Of a stretch of 5,220 nt of DNA, positions 1 through 5,220 are shown piece after piece. The stretch lies in the NCBI GenBank assembly GCA_020028195.1, contig JAHWYE010000144.1, positions 1 through 5,220 on the forward strand, read 5' to 3'. The number at the start of each line of letters is the position of its first letter. The first letter of the stretch is position 1. The position numbers and the translations under genes are program-made. The notes beneath the pieces are model-generated. The model did not search any database. It saw only the letters and a program-made list of their open reading frames with translations, and was not told the origin of the DNA. The DNA comes from Nitrospirota bacterium. Lineage in GTDB: Bacteria; Nitrospirota; Nitrospiria; Nitrospirales; Nitrospiraceae.

Positions 1-354
1 GGCCTTCACGTGGATGCGGAGGTAAATCTCAGGGAGGTGAATCAGCAGCTTGTGGGCGAGTTGAACATGCTGCATCCATTTGGAGCGGGGAATCCTGAAC
101 CGACGCTCGCCGTCAGGAATCTGGCGGTCCTGGACTCGCGGGTGGTCGGCGATCGTCACCTCAAGATGAGGGTTCGTCACGGAAATTCGTTGCCGCTCGA
201 TGGCATCGGGTTTGGGATGGGGTCTCTGGCCGACCTCGGACTGTCGGCCGAGCGGCCCGTGGATCTGGCTTTTGTGCCCGAGATGAACCGCTGGAACGGG
301 CTGGACCGAGTGCAGTTGCGAATCAGGGATGTTAAGCTGAGTCAGACTGAGTAA
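1..354 (+). CDS. recJ: RecJ, single-stranded-DNA-specific 5'-3' exonuclease, C-terminal end (5' partial)
   Basis: The reading frame is open from base 1 and ends at TAA 352-354, so about 117 C-terminal residues are present and the DHH/DHHA1 catalytic core lies upstream of the window. The recognisable part is the RecJ OB-fold region. It starts with the family hallmark PFGAGNPEP (bases 76-102), followed by a VVGDRHLKM stretch and the closing pattern of an Asn-Trp-Gly turn and VQLRIRDV strand near bases 286-333. RecJ degrades single-stranded DNA 5' to 3' in recombination (RecF pathway), mismatch repair and processing of stalled forks, in the cytoplasm. The OB domain helps hold the single strand. 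The next gene starts only 10 bp after the stop, so the two are probably co-transcribed. A GTG at base 10 lies in frame but is internal, not a start. Identification rests on the motif and the gene order. Confidence 0.9.
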   Translation, partial: GLHVDAEVNLREVNQQLVGELNMLHPFGAGNPEPTLAVRNLAVLDSRVVGDRHLKMRVRHGNSLPLDGIGFGMGSLADLGLSAERPVDLAFVPEMNRWNGLDRVQLRIRDVKLSQTE

Positions 355-364
355 CCCGACGTCC

Positions 365-2542
365 ATGTACGAGACGATCACTCACATCGATCAGTTGATC
401 AAGCGGGTTGAAAGTTACAACCCCGACGCGGACGTGGCCCTGGTTCGTCGAGCCTATGCCTTTTCAGCCAAGGCGCACGAAGGCCAGACCCGGCAGTCGG
501 GCGAACCGTACCTCCAGCATCCTCTCGCGGTCGCCGGGGTGTTGACCGCGCTGAGATCGGACGTGACGGCCATCGTCGCCGGACTCCTGCACGATACGGT
601 GGAGGATACGCTCGCGACATCGGAGGAATTGGAGCACGAGTTTGGCAATGACATTGCGCGTTTGGTGGACGGGGTGACCAAGATCGGAAAAATCCCGTTC
701 AGAAATTACGAGGAGAAGCAGGCCGAAAATTTCAGAAAGATGGTCCTCTCGATGGCCGACGACATTCGGGTCGTCCTCATCAAGCTGGCCGACCGGCTCC
801 ATAATATGAGAACGCTGGAGCATCTCCACGAAGCCAAGCAGCAGCAGATCGCCCAGGAAACGATCGAGATTTACGCCCCGTTGGCCAATCGTCTCGGCAT
901 CGGCTGGATGAAGAACGAGCTGGAGGACCTCTGTCTCAAGTCCCTCAAGCCTGACGTCTACGCGAATCTGACGTTGCGGGTCGTGAAACGTGATGAAGAA
1001 CGCCAGCAGTACGTCCAGGAAGTCATTCAGGTGGTAAAGCGCGCGTTGGCTGACGCCGGCCTGACCGGCGAGGTCCATGGGCGCCCCAAGCATCTGTACG
1101 GCATCTATCAGAAGATGGAACGGCAGTCCATCTCGTTCGAGGAGGTCTATGATCTCGCCGCGATCCGGATCATCACGAACGCCAAGATGAATTGCTACGC
1201 GATCCTGGGCCTAATCCATTCCCTTTGGCGCCCGGTTCCAGGACGGTTCAAAGACTACATTGCGATCCCGAAATCCAACCTCTATCAGTCCCTCCACACC
1301 ACGGTGGTGGGTCCCAAGGGCGAGCATGTCGAGTTTCAGATCCGGACCGAGGAGATGCATCGTGTCGCGGAGTATGGCATCGCCGCGCACTGGAAATATA
1401 AAGAACGCGGTCAGATCGGCGACAAGGATGGGAAGATATTCAGTTGGCTCCGGGAATTCATCGAGTGGCACCAGGATCTCCCTGACAACCGTCAGTTCAT
1501 GGACTCAGTCAAGCTCGACCTTTTTCATGATGTGGTCTATGTGTTCACGCCCAAGGGCATGGTCAAGGAGATGCCGCTCGGGTCCACCCCCGTTGACTTT
1601 GCTTACGCCATCCATACCGAGGTCGGGGACCGTTGCGTGGGTGCGAAGGTCAACGGCAAAATCGTGTCACTGAAGCACCAGCTCGCCAGCGGCGATACGG
1701 TGGAGATCCTTACTTCCTCCACCCAGGTCCCTCATAAAGACTGGCTGAAGTTTGTCCGGACGCCGCGCGCGAAGACGAAAATCAAACATTGGCTCAAGAT
1801 TGAAGAACAGAAACGCAGCCTCGAAATCGGCCGACGCCTGCTGGAGCGCGAATTCCGGCGCCAGGGTCTGCCGCCGGCCCAGATGCTCAAATCGGATCGG
1901 CTGCTGGAGGTGGCACGCGACTCCGGTTTTGAGACGACGGATGAAATGGTTGCCGCGGTCGGGTTCGGTCGTCTGGCGAGCTCAGAAGTGATCAACCGAT
2001 TGACCCCATCGCGTCCGAGTGGCGGAGGTGGGACCGTCACACCGGAGTCTCATATCCTGAAACACCAACCTGGGAAGCCCGATGAGAAAGGGGTCAAGGT
2101 CAAGGGCGGTCAGGACCTCCTCATGCAGCTCTCCCGATGCTGCAATCCGGTCCCCGGCGATCGGATTCTGGGCTATATTACCCGTGGCCGCGGCCTGACG
2201 ATCCATTCGGTGGGGTGCCCGAATCTTGAGGCGTTGGACTATGACCGGGACCGCTTGGTGGAGGTCGAATGGGACACCACTGCTCCCAGCACGCACGCGG
2301 TGAAGGTCTCCGTGCTCGCGGTTGATAAGACAGGGGTGCTGGCGAATGTGTCCTCGTCCATTGCGGAGTGCGACGCGAACGTCAGCCGGGCCGAGATCAC
2401 CACACGGGAGGACCGGAAAGCGGCGCTCGATTTTGTGATTGAAGTCATTGATACCGCGCATCTCGACCGGGTCCTCAAGGCCATTGAACGAGTAGACGGG
2501 GTCATCACGGCTCGGCGTATTCGAGCGTGGCAGGAACGGTAG
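365..2542 (+). CDS. spoT: Bifunctional (p)ppGpp synthetase / hydrolase, RelA/SpoT (Rsh) family
   Basis: A full-length 725-residue Rel/SpoT enzyme, the usual size for the family, which makes ppGpp/pppGpp from ATP plus GDP/GTP and also hydrolyses it, setting the stringent response in the cytosol. Domains in order: an HD hydrolase at about residues 25-155, with R43, H52, the H76-D77 pair, E80-D81 and D143 (LADRLHN) all present, so hydrolysis should be active; a synthetase at about 235-345, with GRPKHLYGIYQKM (239-251), D263, Y307 and E323. The synthetase loop reads RFKD (294-297), the basic RXKD form of bifunctional enzymes rather than the acidic EXDD form of synthetase-only RelA. Then come TGS (about 388-450), a helical region, a Gly/Pro-rich linker (about 549-575), the Cys-containing zinc-finger-like domain (C592, C593, H614, C618) and a C-terminal ACT domain (about 646-722). 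ATG 365 follows recJ by 10 bp with no clear Shine-Dalgarno, suggesting translational coupling. In one-enzyme species the gene is often called rel or rsh. Confidence 0.97.
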   Translation: MYETITHIDQLIKRVESYNPDADVALVRRAYAFSAKAHEGQTRQSGEPYLQHPLAVAGVLTALRSDVTAIVAGLLHDTVEDTLATSEELEHEFGNDIARLVDGVTKIGKIPFRNYEEKQAENFRKMVLSMADDIRVVLIKLADRLHNMRTLEHLHEAKQQQIAQETIEIYAPLANRLGIGWMKNELEDLCLKSLKPDVYANLTLRVVKRDEERQQYVQEVIQVVKRALADAGLTGEVHGRPKHLYGIYQKMERQSISFEEVYDLAAIRIITNAKMNCYAILGLIHSLWRPVPGRFKDYIAIPKSNLYQSLHTTVVGPKGEHVEFQIRTEEMHRVAEYGIAAHWKYKERGQIGDKDGKIFSWLREFIEWHQDLPDNRQFMDSVKLDLFHDVVYVFTPKGMVKEMPLGSTPVDFAYAIHTEVGDRCVGAKVNGKIVSLKHQLASGDTVEILTSSTQVPHKDWLKFVRTPRAKTKIKHWLKIEEQKRSLEIGRRLLEREFRRQGLPPAQMLKSDRLLEVARDSGFETTDEMVAAVGFGRLASSEVINRLTPSRPSGGGGTVTPESHILKHQPGKPDEKGVKVKGGQDLLMQLSRCCNPVPGDRILGYITRGRGLTIHSVGCPNLEALDYDRDRLVEVEWDTTAPSTHAVKVSVLAVDKTGVLANVSSSIAECDANVSRAEITTREDRKAALDFVIEVIDTAHLDRVLKAIERVDGVITARRIRAWQER

Positions 2543-2543
2543 G

Positions 2544-2578
2544 ATCGTCCTATCGGCAACCGATCGGGACTGGACGAT
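2544..2578 (+). other. Nested stem-loop directly after the rel/spoT stop codon
   Basis: Outer arms ATCGTCC (2544-2550) and GGACGAT (2572-2578) are perfect 7-bp inverted repeats. They enclose a second hairpin, ATCGG (2552-2556), loop CAA, CCGAT (2560-2564). The structure begins one base after the TAG stop (2540-2542). No T-run follows, so it is not a classical intrinsic terminator. It could stabilise the 3' end of the recJ-rel mRNA or slow polymerase before the next gene. The same bases may instead be decayed coding sequence, see the entry at 2544-2616. The pairing is seen; any role is inference. Confidence 0.4.
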
Positions 2579-2599
2579 GCAGTTGACGTCTGTGTGCCT

Positions 2600-2612
2600 C
2601 CGCCGTAGGCGG
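2600..2612 (+). other. Small hairpin just upstream of the TTG start
   Basis: CCGCC (2600-2604), loop GTA, GGCGG (2608-2612) form a short GC-only stem-loop ending 4 bases before the TTG codon at 2617. It contains the only purine-rich stretch (AGGCGG, 2607-2612) that might act as a weak ribosome binding site for that start, so folding could mask it. The pairing is seen; a regulatory effect is speculation. Confidence 0.3.
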
Positions 2613-2616
2613 TGTC

Positions 2617-3366
2617 TTGACCAAGCCTGCGCCTGAGGCCATGGTTGAGGCCTTTAAGGATTCCGGGATTCAATACCGACTGCGGTTCTGGATTGAGGAC
2701 TATTCCCGCCATCAACTTGTCGAGAGCGAGGTCATGACATACGTCTGGTCCGCGCTGCAGCGCAACGGCATCGAGATCCCATTCCCGCAGCGTGTGGTGC
2801 AGACGCTAGTGCCGCAGGATGGGGGAGCGGTGATGCGACGACAGACGGACCAGATCATCGCTCATCTCGCCAAGGTTGATTTCTTCGCGATCCTGAATCC
2901 ACAACAGATCGAGAGTCTTGCGTCGGAGGCTCGTGTCCAGGAGTTTCTTCCGGGGGAGCAGGTGGTCCGTCAAGGGGAGCCAGGCGAAGAGTTGTTCATC
3001 ATGCTGGATGGGACAGCGGAGGTGCGTGTTCACCAGGCTGACCGGAGTTCAACGGTGGCCTCTCTGCAGAGAGGCCAGTTTTTCGGAGAGATGTCCTTGC
3101 TGACCGGCGAACCGCGATCCGCGACAGTAGTGGCGACCACGCCGCTCAGGGTGGTGTCCATCGGGAAGATGGCGCTGAGTCGAGTAGTTCAGAAAGATGG
3201 AGATTTGGTGGGCCGGATCAGCGAGGTAGTCGCTCAGCGGCAGGTCGCGCTGGCAGCGACCAAAGAGCGGCTCAGCCGAGAGGGCGCCGCTGTCACGCTG
3301 GGGTCACGGAAACACTCTCTCATGGAGCGCATCCAACAATTTCTCTGGGGACGCACACACAGGTAA
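2617..3366 (+). CDS. Cyclic-nucleotide-binding protein with truncated MscS-type C-terminal domain
   Basis: A 249-residue soluble protein in two parts. Residues about 3-65 match the last section of the cytoplasmic alpha/beta domain of small-conductance mechanosensitive channels: KDSG, YRLRFWIEDYSR, a V-x-S-E-V segment, then GIEIPFPQRVV (51-61), the typical MscS ending. Residues about 80-200 are a cyclic-nucleotide-binding domain with the phosphate-binding cassette FFGEMSLLTGEPRSATVV (155-172). Both key residues, E158 (ribose) and R167 (phosphate), are present, so cAMP or cGMP binding is plausible. A probably helical tail (200-225) and a basic end (RKHSLMERIQQF) follow. MscS-CNB fusions are normally whole channels of roughly double this length. 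Here the transmembrane helices and pore are missing and no hydrophobic segment remains. The start is uncertain: TTG 2617 is the first start after an in-frame stop (2584-2586), and ATG 2641 is an alternative that removes 8 residues. Neither has a good Shine-Dalgarno. It may be a functional cytosolic sensor or a non-functional remnant. Confidence 0.85.
   Translation: MTKPAPEAMVEAFKDSGIQYRLRFWIEDYSRHQLVESEVMTYVWSALQRNGIEIPFPQRVVQTLVPQDGGAVMRRQTDQIIAHLAKVDFFAILNPQQIESLASEARVQEFLPGEQVVRQGEPGEELFIMLDGTAEVRVHQADRSSTVASLQRGQFFGEMSLLTGEPRSATVVATTPLRVVSIGKMALSRVVQKDGDLVGRISEVVAQRQVALAATKERLSREGAAVTLGSRKHSLMERIQQFLWGRTHR
3056..3077. repeat. 22-bp perfect palindrome inside the cyclic-nucleotide-binding domain gene
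   Basis: The half-site TGGCCTCTCTG (3056-3066) is followed immediately by its exact reverse complement CAGAGAGGCCA (3067-3077). The symmetry is centred on the TGCA at 3065-3068, within a PstI-type CTGCAG core. The flanking bases (G3055 and G3078) do not pair, so the arm is exactly 11 bp. It lies in codons for VASLQRGQ, just before the phosphate-binding cassette. In RNA it would form a strong hairpin of about 9 bp with a 4-base loop. The palindrome is certain; no function is known to me. Confidence 0.9.
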
Positions 3367-3380
3367 CTGAGTCACAGTGG

Positions 3381-3890
3381 TCATTGAAATTGAAGTTTGA
3401 CCCCTCGATGCAACCTTAAGGCTTCCGCCATTCCAGCAGCCAGTTCCAACACGTAGGAGGCTTCTTCATTCGGTTGGTATTGGGGGCACCCATCGTCTGT
3501 CCGAGGGCAGGCCGGCACATTCCGTTCCACATGCACGATTTTCTTGTTCCGGTCCATCCAGATGATATCGAGGGGGATCCGGGTGTTCTTCATCCAGAAC
3601 GTCCAGTGCTGCGGTTGCGGGAAGGTAAACAGCATACCGCGGTCTTTGGCCAGCGATTCTCGAAACATGAGGCCTCTGGCGCGTTTCTCGGTGGTGTCAG
3701 CCAGCTCCGCAAGAATCGTCATCCCGGTCGGGGTTGTCACGCGCACCAGGTTTTCCTCTGACTGCGTCCCGTCCGAACCTGCTACGGTCTGAGGCCAGGT
3801 GCCCAAGAGCATCACGAGCACTACGATAGCGATGATCAAATCTTCCTTGGAAAGCTGGTTCAGAGCTGTCAGTAGGCTACTGGCCGACAT
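3381..3890 (-). CDS. DUF192 family protein, membrane-anchored or exported
   Basis: A 169-residue protein of the DUF192 family, whose biochemical role is not established. Residues 18-30 (LIIAIVVLVMLLG) form one hydrophobic segment after a short N-terminus with K15. This is a signal peptide or a membrane anchor, with a possible cleavage site near TVA-GS (35-39), so the domain should face the periplasm. The DUF192 domain covers about 48-168, with RARGLMFRESL (70-80), GMLF (85-88), the hallmark FWMKNT (98-103), PLD (106-108), the two-cysteine stretch CPRTDDGCPQY (128-138) and YVLELAAG (146-153). Nothing appears to be missing. The stop (TGA, complement of 3381-3383) lies 14 bp from the stop of the convergent gene, with no clear terminator between them. 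ATG at 3888-3890 is chosen because it includes the full hydrophobic leader. TAGGA lies 7 bases upstream, while the better AAAGGAG is 17 bases away, too far for normal initiation. Confidence 0.93.
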   Translation of the reverse strand: MSASSLLTALNQLSKEDLIIAIVVLVMLLGTWPQTVAGSDGTQSEENLVRVTTPTGMTILAELADTTEKRARGLMFRESLAKDRGMLFTFPQPQHWTFWMKNTRIPLDIIWMDRNKKIVHVERNVPACPRTDDGCPQYQPNEEASYVLELAAGMAEALRLHRGVKLQFQ

Positions 3891-3896
3891 GAGCGA

Positions 3897-3926
3897 ATCC
3901 TAGCCAGCTCCTTTCCTCTCTGTCAA
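3897..3926 (-). promoter_or_regulatory. Candidate sigma-70 promoter for the DUF192 gene
   Basis: On the minus strand a perfect TTGACA -35 box (complement of 3921-3926) is followed after 18 bases by TAGGAT (complement of 3897-3902), which matches TATAAT at four of six positions including TA and the final T. Transcription would be expected to start about 7 bases beyond the -10, which falls at the A of the ATG (3890), so the message could be leaderless. TAGGA also looks like a weak ribosome binding site, so the two readings compete. Confidence 0.4.
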
Positions 3927-3984
3927 GGTTCTCACTCAACAGCGTTCAAGTCATGGGCGGAGCGAAAGGTCCGTGAGAGACGCA

Positions 3985-3992
3985 GGGGGGGG
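3985..3992 (+). repeat. Run of eight G residues in the divergent intergenic region
   Basis: Eight consecutive G bases between CGCA and CTTCGG. The run lies about 33 bases upstream of the -35 proposed for the ligase gene and about 59 bases upstream of the -35 of the DUF192 gene. Homopolymers of this length can slip during replication and are also prone to sequencing error. The remainder of 3927-4024 shows no other gene, repeat or clear operator. Confidence 0.7.
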
Positions 3993-4024
3993 CTTCGGGA
4001 AATGATGGCCGCCGATTCCTGGAT

Positions 4025-4053
4025 TTGACAACCCTCAGGCAGCAGGATAGGGT
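4025..4053 (+). promoter_or_regulatory. Candidate sigma-70 promoter for the fatty acid-CoA ligase gene
   Basis: A perfect TTGACA at 4025-4030 is followed after the optimal 17 bases by TAGGGT at 4048-4053, which matches TATAAT only at the first two and last positions. The predicted start of transcription near 4060 gives a leader of about 30 bases to GTG 4090, with GAGGT at 4076-4080 as a plausible ribosome binding site 9 bases before the start. The -10 is weak, so this remains a candidate. Confidence 0.4.
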
Positions 4054-4089
4054 AGCAAAATTCGCAGGACGGCGCGAGGTAGTGAGGGT

Positions 4090-5220
4090 GTGAGCGACCA
4101 AAATTGGATCGAACAGTATGATGCCGGAGTTCCTCAGACGCTATCCTATCCTGCCGTCTCCTTGCCCGAGCTGCTGACCCAGTCCGCTGCCCGTTTCCCA
4201 ACGCGCCCCGCAATAAGGTTTTACGGCCGCGTCATCAGCTACGGAGAACTGGACGCCCTGGTCAATCAGTTTGCGCAGGCACTGATCAACCTTCAAGTCA
4301 GCAAAGGGAGCGTCGTGGGGCTCATGTTGCCCAACCTGCCGCAGACTGTGATTGGGCACTACGGGAGCCTTCGAGCCGGCGCCCTGGTCACCCCGATTAA
4401 CCCGCTCTACGTCGAACGAGAGATTGAGTACCAAGTCACAGACTGCGGGTGTGAGACCATCCTGGCGCTGGATCAGTTCTATCCCAGGATTGAGCCGCTA
4501 GTCGGACGAACCTGCCTCAAGCGTGTCATCCTGACCAGAGTCGAAGATTACCTGCCGTGGCTCAAGCGCCTGCTGTACCCCTTGAAGAGTCTGCGGCAGG
4601 GCCATAGGACTGCTCCCGCGCGAGGCAGGGGGACTCACAGCCTGCCGCAGCTCATGGGTAGCCCGGCAACCAAGCCTTCTGTTCCTGTGTCACCGAGTGA
4701 CATTGCTTTACTGCAGTACACTGGAGGGACCACAGGGACTCCCAAGGGCGTGATCCTGACGCACCGTAATCTGGTCTGCAATACCTGGCAGTGCCGTCAG
4801 TGGATGACTTCTCTGCGTGAAGGGGAGGAAGTATTTCTGGGCGTGCTGCCGTTCTTTCACGTGTACGGGATGAGTGCCTGCCAGAACCTGGCAGTTAGCA
4901 TCGCAGGGGCAATGGTATTGCTTCCTCGGTTTCACGTGTCGGAAGTGCTGGGCGCGATTGCACGTGAGCGAATCACCGTCTTTCCGGGTATTCCTGCCAT
5001 GTATGGGGCCATCAACAATCATCAAGGCCTAGACCGTTATGACCTGAAGTCCGTTCGGCTCTGTATCAGCGGTGCCGGCCCGCTCCATCCGTCCGTGCAG
5101 GATCGGTTCGAATCGCTCACAGGTGCCAGATTAGTGGAAGGATACGGGTTGACGGAGGCGGGACCGGTCACCCATGTCAATCCGATCCACTCCGCGTCCG
5201 CACAGAGGCGGCGAAGGAGC
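4090..5220 (+). CDS. Long-chain fatty acid-CoA ligase (AMP-binding, FadD-like), N-terminal 377 residues (3' partial)
   Basis: An acyl-CoA synthetase of the adenylate-forming (ANL) superfamily. It activates a fatty acid with ATP to acyl-AMP and then forms acyl-CoA, normally at the inner face of the membrane. The N-terminus (SDQNWIEQYDAGVPQTLSYP) has the style of FadD-like enzymes. Visible motifs: the phosphate-binding loop YTGGTTGTPKG (210-220) followed by LTHRNL, PFFHVYGM (254-261), ISGAGPLHP (326-334) of the adenine-binding region, and GYGLTEAGP (351-359), which carries the ATP/Mg-contacting T355-E356. The C-terminal subdomain with the catalytic lysine lies beyond the window; family members usually have about 500-560 residues. 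GTG 4090 is the only start codon between the in-frame stop TAG (4048-4050) and the conserved N-terminus. Substrate chain length cannot be told from this part. The gene is divergent from the DUF192 gene across 199 bp. The final residues (QRRRRS) lack the Gly usual before the SIG motif. Confidence 0.92.
   Translation, partial: MSDQNWIEQYDAGVPQTLSYPAVSLPELLTQSAARFPTRPAIRFYGRVISYGELDALVNQFAQALINLQVSKGSVVGLMLPNLPQTVIGHYGSLRAGALVTPINPLYVEREIEYQVTDCGCETILALDQFYPRIEPLVGRTCLKRVILTRVEDYLPWLKRLLYPLKSLRQGHRTAPARGRGTHSLPQLMGSPATKPSVPVSPSDIALLQYTGGTTGTPKGVILTHRNLVCNTWQCRQWMTSLREGEEVFLGVLPFFHVYGMSACQNLAVSIAGAMVLLPRFHVSEVLGAIARERITVFPGIPAMYGAINNHQGLDRYDLKSVRLCISGAGPLHPSVQDRFESLTGARLVEGYGLTEAGPVTHVNPIHSASAQRRRRS

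Larger units (their letters stand above)
2544..2616 (+). pseudogene. Possible frameshifted remnant of the MscS channel part upstream of the cyclic-nucleotide gene
   Basis: The downstream gene starts abruptly in the middle of an MscS cytoplasmic domain, so I read the gap in all three + frames. The frame starting at 2544 gives IVLSATDRDWTMQL, which resembles the MscS beta-domain exit and following helix (E. coli MscS has GVAYDSDIDQVKQIL from memory: same D-x-D spacing and Q-I/L ending). The distance from that Asp to the V-L (GTC TTG, 2614-2619) opening the downstream frame is about 18 codons, close to the 19 in E. coli MscS between the equivalent Asp and R-I-L. The two halves are in different frames, so one net indel around 2590-2613 would explain them. 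The match is short and partly degenerate; it could be chance. Confidence 0.3.

Noticed and set aside
464..1093. Long open frame (209 codons) on the minus strand opposite the rel/spoT gene
   Set aside because: Its composition and lack of any recognisable motif fit a shadow of the strongly conserved + strand HD and synthetase domains; no ribosome site or independent context.
1295..1308. CACCAC/GTGGTG inverted repeat in the rel/spoT synthetase region
   Set aside because: The arms are separated by a single base and are explained by codons for the conserved HTTVV segment.
1982..2715. Overlapping minus-strand open frames of about 158 codons across the 3' end of rel/spoT and the following gap
   Set aside because: They mirror the conserved zinc-finger-like and ACT domain codons on the + strand and carry no domain pattern of their own.
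365..3366. A dedicated two-messenger (ppGpp plus cyclic nucleotide) signalling module made of the rel gene and its neighbour
   Set aside because: The only support is adjacency; the second gene looks truncated and has no good translation start, so a functional partnership is not supported by the sequence.
3367..3380. Possible bidirectional terminator between the convergent genes
   Set aside because: Only a 4-bp ACTG/CAGT repeat is visible, with no GC-rich stem or T-run on either strand.
3932..4213. Minus-strand open frame of 93 codons spanning the divergent promoter region and the ligase start
   Set aside because: It overlaps the clearly coding N-terminus of the ligase and both candidate promoters; the protein is Arg/Ser/Pro-rich with no motif.
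5167..5220. Possible frameshift in the ligase just before the window end, because the expected Lys/Glu-x-Gly-Ser-Ile-Gly stretch reads QRRRRS
   Set aside because: An in-frame alignment ending in R-S (with SIG to follow beyond the edge) is equally possible, and the window ends before this can be decided.

Overview
The window is a compact, GC-rich bacterial chromosome segment. It holds five protein-coding genes and no RNA genes, insertion sequences, CRISPR arrays or phage genes. Gene content and protein style (Rel/SpoT enzyme, an MscS-type C-terminus fused to a cyclic-nucleotide domain, a DUF192 protein with a CPxY motif, a FadD-like ligase) would suit Nitrospirota or a deltaproteobacterium-like lineage. 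That placement is an impression from sequence style, not a search result.

Layout: (1) 1-354 (+), the 3' end of recJ, single-strand-specific DNA exonuclease. (2) 365-2542 (+), a complete bifunctional (p)ppGpp synthetase/hydrolase starting 10 bp after recJ. (3) 2543-2616, a short gap with two stem-loops that may also hold decayed coding sequence of a mechanosensitive channel. (4) 2617-3366 (+), a soluble protein made of the last part of an MscS channel followed by a cyclic-nucleotide-binding domain, with no pore or membrane part in this window. (5) 3381-3890 (-), a membrane-anchored or exported DUF192 protein convergent with gene 4. (6) 3891-4089, a divergent intergenic region with a candidate promoter facing each way and an 8-G run between them. 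(7) 4090 to the end (+), the N-terminal 377 residues of a long-chain fatty acid-CoA ligase that runs off the window.

Functionally this is mostly housekeeping: DNA repair, stringent response, a DUF192 protein of unknown role and fatty-acid activation. recJ and the rel gene look like one transcription unit. The least ordinary part is the stretch after the rel gene. There, what was probably a membrane channel gated or modulated by a cyclic nucleotide appears to have lost its membrane half and to carry a frameshift at the truncation point, leaving a reading frame that encodes only the cytosolic sensor. I see no convincing sign of a wholly new multi-gene system.
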